Assembly: GCA_022566435.1 (NCBI GenBank)
Contig: JADFIX010000244.1
Span: 1 to 6,452, forward strand
Length of the DNA stretch: 6,452 nt
Reading direction: 5' to 3'
DNA from: Planctomycetota bacterium
Lineage (GTDB): Bacteria > Planctomycetota > Phycisphaerae > UBA1845
Within the stretch, counting starts at the first letter, position 1; every line of letters begins with the position of its first letter. The notes under the pieces are model-generated. The model made no database searches. It had not been told where the DNA came from and worked only from the letters and a program-made list of their open reading frames with translations. The translations under genes and the position numbers were made by a program. Of this stretch, positions 1 through 6,386 are shown in pieces.

Positions 1-126
1 AGCGCACGCGACCGGTCTTCTCACGACAACGACCAACCAACCCGTTCGCCAAAACCGGTGCCCCACCGAAACCAACTCGACCCGGTACCGATTCCCTGCA
101 ACCGGCCCGCCGAATACCCGCTCGAC
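1..126. other. Window-edge stretch with no supported gene
   Basis: This lies downstream of the small membrane-protein gene that ends at 127. One plus-strand frame is open from base 1 to a TAG at 175-177, and the minus frame in register with the membrane protein is also open to the edge. Neither translation has a recognisable motif or a visible start with a ribosome binding site. In DNA this GC-rich, open frames of this length are expected by chance. I see no terminator hairpin with a T tract after the minus-strand gene. Confidence 0.4.
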
Positions 127-498
127 CTACACCACGAAAAAACTGGTCACCAGATTCCCAAACCGAATGAGGAGTAGCCAGGGCATCAACTTGCGGTGAG
201 CGACGCTCCGATTTCCACGCGCGTTTTGGATACCGCCGTAAACCTGAACGCCGTACATCACGATCACCGTAACACTCAAGAGAATATGAACAAACAAAAG
301 CGACGTCATCGGCCGTTTCGGGATCGACTCCACCACGCCGCGTGCGATCTCCAGGTAAAGCACGATGCCCAAATCGATGGTGATCGCGCTGATCATGAGC
401 GACATATGCAAGCGCTTTCGGCGCCGACAAGCGACGCCGATGAGCAACATGCAAAACACCGTCACGCTCAGCACGCGAATCCAAGGCCAGTCAGGCAT
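127..498 (-). CDS. Small four-helix membrane protein, DUF420-like
   Basis: This 123-residue integral membrane protein has four hydrophobic segments at about residues 8-24, 33-50, 66-88 and 104-121. Three histidines sit at helix ends in short conserved-looking contexts: RRRKRLHMSLM (His31), FVHILLS (His71) and AHRKLMPW (His101). That spacing resembles the DUF420 (YozB/CtaM-type) family, whose Bacillus and Staphylococcus members help mature haem-copper oxidases; applying that role here is inference. It is shorter than a typical DUF420 protein of about 140-180 residues, so it may be a divergent relative or a separate four-helix family. The start is well fixed: a stop codon lies seven codons upstream, no other start codon lies between, and a GGAG (510-513, minus sense) precedes the ATG by 11 bases. 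The gene is divergent from the glycosyltransferase gene. An overlapping plus-strand frame (196-663) has no membrane pattern or family resemblance and is taken as its shadow. Confidence 0.72.
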   Translation of the reverse strand: MPDWPWIRVLSVTVFCMLLIGVACRRRKRLHMSLMISAITIDLGIVLYLEIARGVVESIPKRPMTSLLFVHILLSVTVIVMYGVQVYGGIQNARGNRSVAHRKLMPWLLLIRFGNLVTSFFVV

Positions 499-732
499 GA
501 GAAGTCGTACTCCAAATCAAGACCAACCCCAGCCGTAACATCGCGGTATCCAGTCCGTCGCCCAGGTTTCATGCGACTTGGTTTTCCTACTCATCCGCCG
601 AATGTCAGAAGAACGAAGTCGAGAGCCAGTCTAATCGCGCAAATGGCGTTGTCCAGAGAGTGAATGACCGACGAATATGCTCCGCCGAGTCGGAGATTCG
701 CGGCCGACCGTGGCGGCGACTAGACTGACGAT
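499..732. other. Divergent intergenic region
   Basis: These 234 bases separate two divergently read genes and should carry both promoters. On the plus strand the clearest -10-like box is TATGCT at 676-681. In front of the minus-strand gene I see only its GGAG; no convincing -35/-10 pair stands out. There is no strong hairpin and no T-rich terminator. The open plus-strand frame across it (ending at 663) looks non-coding. Confidence 0.5.
676..681 (+). promoter_or_regulatory. Possible -10 box for the glycosyltransferase gene
   Basis: TATGCT matches the sigma-70 -10 consensus at four of six positions and lies 51 bases before the ATG at 733. The nearest -35-like hexamer, TTGTCC at 649-654, is 21 bases away, longer than the usual 16-18, so the pair is weak. 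The same TATGCT occurs at 2972-2977 upstream of the kinase. Confidence 0.25.
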
Positions 733-2526
733 ATGACCGGGTCACGCAAGGGTAATGTCTTCTTGATCGCGATGTGGATCGTGGTCGGCTCGATCTATGT
801 GTGGGCGGCGTGGCAGCAGAAGCAGCGCATCAATCTCAGCGCCGCCGCAGGCGGGCAGATGCCCTATCTGGTCTACGCGCAGGGCGTGTCCCACGACGGG
901 CTCGCCAAACACTTCGGCGACCGCAACCGCATGCCGCTGATTCCATCGCTGCTGAGTTTCGTTTACGATGAAGACTTCGACACATTCGTCAACCGCAGCA
1001 GCTTGTTCGCCATTGCCGGCTCCGCCATGATTCTGATGGGAATCGGCTTCCTGGCGTATCGCCACTTGCCACCCTGGCTCGCCACCGTGCTGACGCTAAC
1101 CGCAACGTTCTGTGTCTTTCTTCCCAAGGCGTCCTTCCTGCAGGCGGAGTTGGCGTATTACGGGCTGCTCCTTACGGCGTGGCTGCTGATGTGTCGGCTT
1201 CTACGACGGAGAAGTGTATGGCTGGCGATAACGGCGGGCGTCACACTTGGCGTGGCTTTTCTGGCCAAGGCGTCGGCGCTGGGTGCCTTGATCGCTTTTG
1301 TCGCGACGGCCGTTCTACAGGCAGCCTGCCAATTCTTCCGACCGGCTAGACAAGATGCTTCCGGCACCGACCGTCCGTCACAATCGACAGGCTGGAAAAC
1401 ACTGCGAGACACCGGGCTGCTCGTGATCGGCTTCTTGCTGGTGGCCGGCCCGTATCTCGCTGCCAATAAATCGCGGTTCGATCGCTATTTCTATAACGTC
1501 AACTCGACGTTCTTCCTGTGGTGCGATAGCTGGGCGCAGGCGAGGGCGTTCGCCGTGGCAAACCCCATCGCCGAGAAGTATCCGCAAGTTCCACCCGATC
1601 AGATTCCGGGGCCCGGAAACTATTGGCGATCGCACACCGCGAGCCATATGCTCAAAAGGCTGACCTACGGCGTGACCACACTCGCCGCGCTGGCGATGCA
1701 TGGCTCGTACGCCAAGTATCTGGCACTCGTTAGCGGGTTCTGTCTCGTTCTGGCGGTTCGACGGCGGCGGACTCGCGAGAACATTTTGAGTGGCTACGGA
1801 TTCGTCGTCCTCTTCTGCCTTCTTTTCTTCGGCGGCTATGCGCTTAGCTATGCTTGGTACGCACAAGTCGCTTACGGCGATCGATTCGTGCTCTCGCTGC
1901 TATTACCCGCGTTGTTCGGCGGGTTGTGGCTGGCCGATCGACTGGCCGCGGACCTGCAACCCTTTCCCCTCTTCGGTCGGCGATTCCCGGTCATGAAGGT
2001 GCTGGCGACCACGCTTTCTGTTTTGCTAATGGCGGAGGGTGTTGCGCTCGCGAGCGGTTTGCTCTACCGACCATCTCGTGCGTTCGTGCAGTTCTACTAC
2101 AACGAATCGCGCGAACTTCAAAAAGCCGGGAACATCGCCGAGGCCGCCAAGGGTTACCGAGGGGTCGTCACGCTGGACCCGGCGTTCGCCCCCGCCTATC
2201 ACGACCTGGGCATGATGGAACTTGTCTCCGGCCGCGTGGCTGCCGCGATCGCGCACCTTGCAGAGGCCGTCCGCCTCGCGCCGGAAAAAGCGGACTTACG
2301 CAACAGTTACGCCTCCGCGTTGCTCCAAGACGGGCGCTACGAAGAAGCCCGGGGTGCTTTTGGCGAAGCCGTCCGCCTGGACCCTCAACTGGCCGTCGCC
2401 TGGTACAACCTCGGCGGCACGTGCCATCAACTTAGCATGAAAAAAGAAGCCGCCGGCGCCCTATCGCGGCTCCGCGCGCTCGACGCGCGACTGGCCGAGC
2501 AGCTTGCGCGGCTGATCGAACGGTAG
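733..2526 (+). CDS. GT-C-like membrane glycosyltransferase with C-terminal TPR domain
   Basis: The 597 residues form two parts. Residues 1-443 are polytopic, with about 11 hydrophobic helices (8-27, 91-109, 114-132, 135-153, 161-178, 180-198, 225-243, 313-342, 353-375, 384-402, 420-442). The first loop, 28-90, is long and carries GDRNRMPLIPSLLS (62-75), like GT-C (GT39/ArnT-type) enzymes that transfer sugars from polyprenyl-phosphate donors on the outer membrane face. Residues 453-586 hold four TPRs (about 455-484, 486-519, 520-553, 554-586), with A/G-x-x-A and LDP signatures. Basic loops (199-224, 343-352, 403-419) put the N-terminus inside and the TPRs outside. The acidic residue expected near the start of loop 1 appears replaced by GGQ (40-42), so activity is uncertain. 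A stop four codons upstream (721-723) with no other start codon between fixes ATG 733 as the earliest start; no Shine-Dalgarno is visible. Substrate unknown; an inactive or scaffolding role is possible. Confidence 0.82.
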   Translation: MTGSRKGNVFLIAMWIVVGSIYVWAAWQQKQRINLSAAAGGQMPYLVYAQGVSHDGLAKHFGDRNRMPLIPSLLSFVYDEDFDTFVNRSSLFAIAGSAMILMGIGFLAYRHLPPWLATVLTLTATFCVFLPKASFLQAELAYYGLLLTAWLLMCRLLRRRSVWLAITAGVTLGVAFLAKASALGALIAFVATAVLQAACQFFRPARQDASGTDRPSQSTGWKTLRDTGLLVIGFLLVAGPYLAANKSRFDRYFYNVNSTFFLWCDSWAQARAFAVANPIAEKYPQVPPDQIPGPGNYWRSHTASHMLKRLTYGVTTLAALAMHGSYAKYLALVSGFCLVLAVRRRRTRENILSGYGFVVLFCLLFFGGYALSYAWYAQVAYGDRFVLSLLLPALFGGLWLADRLAADLQPFPLFGRRFPVMKVLATTLSVLLMAEGVALASGLLYRPSRAFVQFYYNESRELQKAGNIAEAAKGYRGVVTLDPAFAPAYHDLGMMELVSGRVAAAIAHLAEAVRLAPEKADLRNSYASALLQDGRYEEARGAFGEAVRLDPQLAVAWYNLGGTCHQLSMKKEAAGALSRLRALDARLAEQLARLIER

Positions 2527-2643
2527 GGTGGGTTACTAAACCACTGCAGTAAACATCTTCGCCGCGTCTGTTCGCGGTTAGCCCCTGTTCTTTGTGTCCG
2601 ATCGCTGTTCGCCCCAAAGAAACTATGAAAGCCGGGTCGCCTT

Positions 2644-2676
2644 GACACATGTTCGGGATCGATTGTCCCATGTGTC
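2644..2676. repeat. Inverted repeat GACACATG/CATGTGTC
   Basis: Perfect 8-base arms at 2644-2651 and 2669-2676 are separated by 17 bases. A TTGACA hexamer (2642-2647) overlaps the left arm. An inner GGGA/TCCC pair (2655-2658, 2666-2669) could form an alternative stem. No T tract follows, so it is not a classic terminator; it could be an operator or transcript hairpin. TGTGTCG recurs at 2671-2677 and 2748-2754, and GTGTCG at 2771-2776 after a palindrome. Confidence 0.35.
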
Positions 2677-2910
2677 GACGGGCTGATCGCGTGGATCGCC
2701 CAAGTGTTCTAATAGGAGACCCGGGGGCGTAGATCTGGCTAGCGACTTGTGTCGAACAGCGAGATTACACGTGTCGGCGACCGATTGGGTGGCCGAAACG
2801 GCGACGAAGCGTGCAAGAACGCCCGATACGCTAATGATGCGGCGCCTATGGACCCGTTGGGTATTCGCGGCCGGCGTCCGGACAGGCCGAGGGGACTTCA
2901 CAAGTACCTT

Positions 2911-2925
2911 GGAAACTCTGTTTCC
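2911..2925. repeat. Short hairpin GGAAAC-TCT-GTTTCC
   Basis: A perfect six-base stem with a three-base loop lies between the glycosyltransferase and kinase genes. It has no following T tract, so termination is unlikely. It may be chance. Confidence 0.25.
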
Positions 2926-2971
2926 CGAACAATTGGCGAGAATTGACGGGTGATTGCACGAAAACCGGGAT

Positions 2972-2977
2972 TATGCT
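2972..2977 (+). promoter_or_regulatory. Possible -10 box upstream of the kinase
   Basis: TATGCT, in the context GATTATGCTAG, resembles a -10 element. The candidate -35 hexamers are badly spaced: TTGACG at 2943-2948 is 23 bases away and TTGCAC at 2954-2959 only 12. If real, it would give the kinase a leader of about 390 bases. A second candidate, TATAAG at 3207-3212, is closer but also lacks a well-spaced -35. Confidence 0.2.
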
Positions 2978-3378
2978 AGTGTGCGGATGCTCCCAAACGC
3001 CTGATTGAACCGCCGGAGCGCGTGGGCCCTTCATGAACGCGAAGCCGAAAATGGCGAAATCCGCATCGCGATCGACTCCATCAAGGCAAATAGGAGTAGC
3101 CACACGTCACCGCCGAAAGGCGACACGCAAGCCGGCTCGCGCCCCCATGAGTAGGGCCGACCTCAGGGACATGTCGCCATTCACAATTGAGGCGATCGGC
3201 CTGCGGTATAAGGTGGTTTTAGTCAGGTTTTGTGTGAACGGCGTAAGTGTCGGGGGGCTTCGGGCCGGTTCGTCGCGGACAATCGTACTGCCCCGATATG
3301 TTTCATCCAAACCGGTGCGTGACAGGGGGTACGGAATTGCCGGGCGAACGGATTTTCCCGACGCGGTTCCAACAATGA

Positions 3379-5499
3379 ATGGCAGCGAATAACGACAAGA
3401 AACCTCGTCCGGGTTCTTCTTCGCGAACGACCGAAATCGAAGCGGTGGTCCGGGAGCTCGCGACCCTGCGCGGTGCGGGTCAAACGGTGGATTACTCGGC
3501 CGTGGAGCGGGCGCATTCGGAACTCATGCCGGAATTGGGAGACCGGCTGCGCCTTCTCCGGGCGATGGACGTAGCCGCCACTTCTCCGCAGAATGGCTCA
3601 TCGTCAATCGACGTAGACGAGTTGGCGTTGAAGGATGAGAACTCGGCCATCGAGTTTCTCTGCCATGCGCTGGACGGGTACGAAATGCTCGATCAGGTCG
3701 ACTACGGCGGGCAAGGTCGGGTGTTCCGGGCCGTGCAGCGTGCGACGAATCGCACCGTGGCGATCAAAGTTTTGCTTGACGGTCCCCTGGCGTCGAAGCG
3801 ACAACGCGATCGCTTTAGCCGGGAAATCGAACTCATTTCACGGCTCAAGGACCCCGGAATCGTCACGGTCTATGACAGCGGGACGGTTCGCGGTCGACCG
3901 TATCTGGTGATGGAATTCGTCGACGGTCTACCGATCGATGACTACGTGCTCGCCGAGCGTCCTGACGTGGAAGGTCGCATTCGCCTGTTTTTGAAAGTAT
4001 GCCACGCGATCGCCGTCGCCCATCGCCGCGGCATCATTCATCGCGATCTCAAGCCCGCGAACATTCTCGTCGACGGTACCGGGCGGGTCCACGTGCTGGA
4101 CTTCGGGTTGGCGAAAGAGCTGCAAGAACGGGCGTTTTCCGGGTCCAAGGAGTCGCTTTCAGACACCGGGCAGATCATCGGTACGCTACGCTATCTGAGT
4201 CCCGAGCAGGCCTGGGGTCAAAACGACAAAATCGACACGCGATCCGATGTGTATACTCTGGGCATCGTTCTGTTCGAAATGCTCACCGGCCTGCCGCCCT
4301 ATCCCACGAACGGACATCGAGAGGAAGTGCTCCGCCGAATCCGCCTATTGGAGCCCTGCCGGCTGTCCAAAGCGATCGAAATGACGGGCGGTGACGGCGT
4401 CGTCGCGACGAAGCACATCGATCGCGATCTGGAGATCATCGTCGCGCGTTGCATGAAAAAAGAGCCCGAGCGCCGCTACCAGTCCGTGCTGGCACTTTCC
4501 GAGGATCTGGAGCGATATCTCCGGGGCGACGCGATCGAGGCCCGCGCCGCCAGCGGCCTCTACCTGCTGAGCAAGACGTTCCGCAAGTTTCGCGTCCACG
4601 TTACCATCGCGGCTGCGTTCCTCTTCTTGTTGGTGGGTGCCCTGGTCGGTATGACGATACTGTACAAACGCACGGTAAGGATCGCGGATATCGCGAAGAA
4701 AGGGCTTCTGGTGGGAGGGTACACTCGAGGGGCCTCCGTTGTTAGAGACGCGGGAGAGCCCGATATGGCGATCAGCTTGCTGGAGCAGGCCCATGTACTC
4801 GACGAATTCGCCTCGACTGACGATCCCCTGGTGCGTCGGCAAGCCTTCCACTTCCATCATGTTCTGGCGGAATTGTATATCAAGAAGAATCGTCTTGAGG
4901 AATCTCTTGTTCACTGCGACAAGGCTAGCGAGTTAACCGTATCGCTTCGGCGGGACGCGCCGGACGAATTGGAATGGTTACGATTTGAAGGCTTCACCCA
5001 CAAGCTTTACGGGCAATTGGCGAATGCCCATGGTCGTTGGAGTGAAGCGAAGTTCCATTTTCTAAACATGCTGCCGGTAAGGCGGGAGATCGCCGAGCGC
5101 GAACCGGGTACTCCTTCTTGGTCCCGTGAAGTCGCGGAAGCACACCGCTGGATTGCCAAGGCGGCACGTAAGAACGGTCAATTGGCGGAGGCGGAAAAAC
5201 ACTACCTGGACGCATGCGATATTTACAATCAGCTCTCCGAAGACGATCCCACTGAGGCCAACTACGCGATAGAACAGAGCGATTCCGACGTCGGCTTGGG
5301 CATCACTTACCTCTCTGGCAATACGGACGACGGAAACAGCGATGCGTTGGCATGTTTCGTTCGAGCGAAACAACGCCTGACCAAACTCCTTAATTCGCCT
5401 TACGTGGGGCGGTGGGCGAAAGAAATCAAGAAACGCGTCCGCATGATTGATGGTCGCATAGCAGCCTTAGGCGCCGGTGAACCGCCCACATCGGGTTAA
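3379..5499 (+). CDS. Membrane-anchored Hanks-type Ser/Thr protein kinase with TPR-like exterior
   Basis: The 706 residues likely make a receptor-type kinase that transfers phosphate from ATP to Ser/Thr of unknown cytoplasmic targets. The domain spans about 100-385: glycine loop GGQGRVF (110-116), invariant Lys130 in VAIK, Glu149 of helix C, catalytic HRDLKPAN (His221, Asp223, Lys225, Asn228), DFG (241-243), SPE in place of APE (274-276), and Asp290 in SDVYTLG. All residues needed for catalysis are present. A linker with LRGDAIEARAAS (381-392) leads to one membrane helix (about 407-429), then an exported helical region with TPR-like repeats (about 444-474, 497-529, 539-577, 585-626; weaker 636-671), a plausible sensing or protein-binding part. 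Residues 1-99 are hydrophilic. An in-frame TGA at 3376-3378 abuts the ATG, so 3379 is the earliest start; no Shine-Dalgarno precedes it. The gene stands alone and converges with the exported-protein gene. Confidence 0.93.
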   Translation: MAANNDKKPRPGSSSRTTEIEAVVRELATLRGAGQTVDYSAVERAHSELMPELGDRLRLLRAMDVAATSPQNGSSSIDVDELALKDENSAIEFLCHALDGYEMLDQVDYGGQGRVFRAVQRATNRTVAIKVLLDGPLASKRQRDRFSREIELISRLKDPGIVTVYDSGTVRGRPYLVMEFVDGLPIDDYVLAERPDVEGRIRLFLKVCHAIAVAHRRGIIHRDLKPANILVDGTGRVHVLDFGLAKELQERAFSGSKESLSDTGQIIGTLRYLSPEQAWGQNDKIDTRSDVYTLGIVLFEMLTGLPPYPTNGHREEVLRRIRLLEPCRLSKAIEMTGGDGVVATKHIDRDLEIIVARCMKKEPERRYQSVLALSEDLERYLRGDAIEARAASGLYLLSKTFRKFRVHVTIAAAFLFLLVGALVGMTILYKRTVRIADIAKKGLLVGGYTRGASVVRDAGEPDMAISLLEQAHVLDEFASTDDPLVRRQAFHFHHVLAELYIKKNRLEESLVHCDKASELTVSLRRDAPDELEWLRFEGFTHKLYGQLANAHGRWSEAKFHFLNMLPVRREIAEREPGTPSWSREVAEAHRWIAKAARKNGQLAEAEKHYLDACDIYNQLSEDDPTEANYAIEQSDSDVGLGITYLSGNTDDGNSDALACFVRAKQRLTKLLNSPYVGRWAKEIKKRVRMIDGRIAALGAGEPPTSG

Positions 5500-5514
5500 G
5501 CCTGCCCGCTAACC
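5494..5514. repeat. Small inverted repeat spanning both converging stop codons
   Basis: GGTTA (5494-5498) and TAACC (5510-5514) are perfect five-base arms around an 11-base loop. They include most of the kinase TAA and of the minus-strand TAG. No T tract follows on either side, so any role in bidirectional termination is speculative. Confidence 0.25.
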
Positions 5515-6126
5515 GGAGTATGGTTGACCGGTAGGATCCGGCTCGTCGGGATCCTCGGGGGGGGGATCATCCTCCGGCGGCGTTTTTGGTCCGGGATCGG
5601 GCTCATCCGGGAGCGGGTCAGGATCGTCCGACGCCGAATTAAGAAGCATCGTTGGGTCGTTCTCGGTACCGCTGATCAGGGGAATGAAGAGATCTCCCAG
5701 GATTTCGAAACCCCACGGAAGCGAATTTGGGTCCGCGAAAGTGGCCGTACCCAGTAACGCGGGCGGGAAGGCAAATTCGGAGTCGGCCGGGGCAAGTGGA
5801 TCGAAGTGATTGATCGCCCAGCGCCCGCTCGGCGTGTCGAAAGCCAGATCGGTCCCGTACCACGTATCCAGCACGTTGCCGAATTCGTCCAGTTCGTCGA
5901 CGGTGGCGTAGACCGGAATCCATTCGATGTCGCCGTTACTGTACTCGCGGGCTACATTCAATCCGACGCTCGCCATTTGGATAATGGGGCTCAGCGGATC
6001 GTCGGGCGCCTCAAGGACGATGAGCGTAATGACTTTGTCCGCCGGACGAGCGGCGGCCTCACTCTGGTAAAGCGACAACATAGTTACAAAACTAAGCGAA
6101 ATTGCCAAGAAACGCTTGATTCTCAC
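5509..6126 (-). CDS. Exported protein with acidic proline-rich tail, unknown function
   Basis: The 205-residue product begins with a clear Sec signal peptide: basic RIKR, a hydrophobic core through about residue 20, then SEAAA with probable cleavage after residue 26. The mature middle part (27-165) is acidic and aromatic, includes a WYGTDLAFDTPSGRW stretch (about 89-103), and matches no family I recognise. The tail (about 166-205) is very rich in Asp, Glu and Pro, with DEPDP occurring twice (174-178, 194-198); such tails can be flexible, calcium-binding or wall-spanning linkers, which is inference. I chose the GTG at 6124-6126 because AGGAGG lies seven bases upstream and the signal peptide then begins at the N-terminus. 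An in-frame ATG at 6205-6207 would add 27 residues, has no Shine-Dalgarno and would bury the signal peptide. A run of nine C in the coding sequence (5557-5565) encodes PPP. The gene converges with the kinase. Confidence 0.8.
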   Translation of the reverse strand: MRIKRFLAISLSFVTMLSLYQSEAAARPADKVITLIVLEAPDDPLSPIIQMASVGLNVAREYSNGDIEWIPVYATVDELDEFGNVLDTWYGTDLAFDTPSGRWAINHFDPLAPADSEFAFPPALLGTATFADPNSLPWGFEILGDLFIPLISGTENDPTMLLNSASDDPDPLPDEPDPGPKTPPEDDPPPEDPDEPDPTGQPYSG

Positions 6127-6133
6127 GAGGAAT

Positions 6134-6139
6134 CCTCCT
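6134..6139 (-). promoter_or_regulatory. Strong Shine-Dalgarno deciding the GTG start
   Basis: On the minus strand this reads AGGAGG, a perfect match to the anti-Shine-Dalgarno, seven bases before the GTG at 6124-6126. It is the only strong ribosome binding site in the window and selects the GTG over the upstream ATG at 6205-6207. Confidence 0.85.
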
Positions 6140-6233
6140 ACTGTAATAAGAAAACCGTCCGACAACGACCGCGGCACACACCGCGCGCAGAGCTTCACAG
6201 CGAACATCGATGCGGATTGTTAGAAACCGGCAA

Positions 6234-6280
6234 CTCCCGCGAATCGCAGTCGCGAGTGCGGTCGCACCTCACGACGGGAG
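6234..6280. other. Possible three-stem RNA fold
   Basis: In plus sense, CTCCC (6234-6238) pairs with GGGAG (6276-6280) and encloses two hairpins: GCGA/TCGC (6239-6242 with 6250-6253, seven-base loop) and GAGTGCG/CGCACcTC (6254-6260 with 6263-6270, one bulged C). The stems abut almost without gaps, giving a three-way junction. The complement folds similarly, so strand is undecided: it could be the leader of the minus-strand gene, about 110-155 bases before its start, or part of a plus-strand RNA. I match it to no known riboswitch; GC-rich DNA can give such folds by chance. Confidence 0.3.
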
Positions 6281-6352
6281 AGCCGTCCGACCCAATCGGC
6301 CGAGTGAGTCGTGCTTCGATCCCACTGCCCCCCCTAACGAATCCTATGGCCG

Positions 6353-6386
6353 AAGCGCGCGCGCTTTCTAAAGTTTTTTTGTTTTT
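6353..6386 (+). terminator. Possible plus-strand intrinsic terminator
   Basis: A perfect 14-base palindrome, AAGCGCGCGCGCTT (6353-6366), is followed after seven bases by T7-G-T5 (6374-6386). The gap between stem and T tract is longer than usual. No plus-strand gene ends just before it. Read on the minus strand, the A-rich tract could instead act as an upstream promoter element for the exported-protein gene. Confidence 0.35.

Larger units (their letters stand above)
2527..3378. other. Long intergenic stretch before the kinase gene
   Basis: These 852 bases separate two plus-strand genes. Several open frames cross it (plus 2747-2953, 2749-2946 and 3033-3392; minus 2846-3103 and 3107-3310), but they overlap each other, lack recognisable motifs, and show no codon bias like that of the flanking genes. 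The last two are one minus frame split by a single TGA at 3107-3109. Features seen are an 8-base inverted repeat at 2644-2676, a palindrome ACACGTGT at 2767-2774, a short hairpin at 2911-2925 and two weak -10-like boxes (2972-2977 and TATAAG at 3207-3212). No sigma-factor gene, which often accompanies such kinases in planctomycetes, is present. It may be a long leader, a decayed gene or a small-RNA locus; the sequence alone does not decide. Confidence 0.45.

Noticed and set aside
196..663. Plus-strand open frame of 155 codons
   Set aside because: It lies largely antisense to the small membrane-protein gene, starts at a GTG, is rich in His/Arg/Asp without any motif, and runs on into a divergent promoter region. 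The minus-strand frame has membrane helices and family-like motifs.
1854..2435. Plus-strand frame of 193 codons inside the glycosyltransferase gene
   Set aside because: It is an Arg-rich shadow frame of the helices and TPR region, as expected in GC-rich coding DNA.
2846..3310. Minus-strand frame broken by one TGA, possibly a pseudogene
   Set aside because: The two halves (3107-3310 and 2846-3103) are in the same frame with one stop at 3107-3109, but neither half resembles a known protein and there is no ribosome binding site. Chance open frames of this size are common in GC-rich DNA.
3033..3392. Plus-strand open frame of 119 codons just before the kinase
   Set aside because: It has a very basic composition, frequent AGG codons unlike its neighbours, no recognisable motif, and a 14-base overlap with the kinase start. 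It was kept only as part of the intergenic description; homologues would change this.
4345..4914. Minus-strand open frame of 189 codons inside the kinase gene
   Set aside because: It is wholly antisense to the well-supported kinase coding sequence and has no independent evidence.
6127..6207. N-terminal extension of the exported protein from the ATG at 6205-6207
   Set aside because: There is no Shine-Dalgarno before that ATG, and it would place 27 residues ahead of a standard signal peptide. The GTG at 6124-6126 has AGGAGG at ideal spacing.
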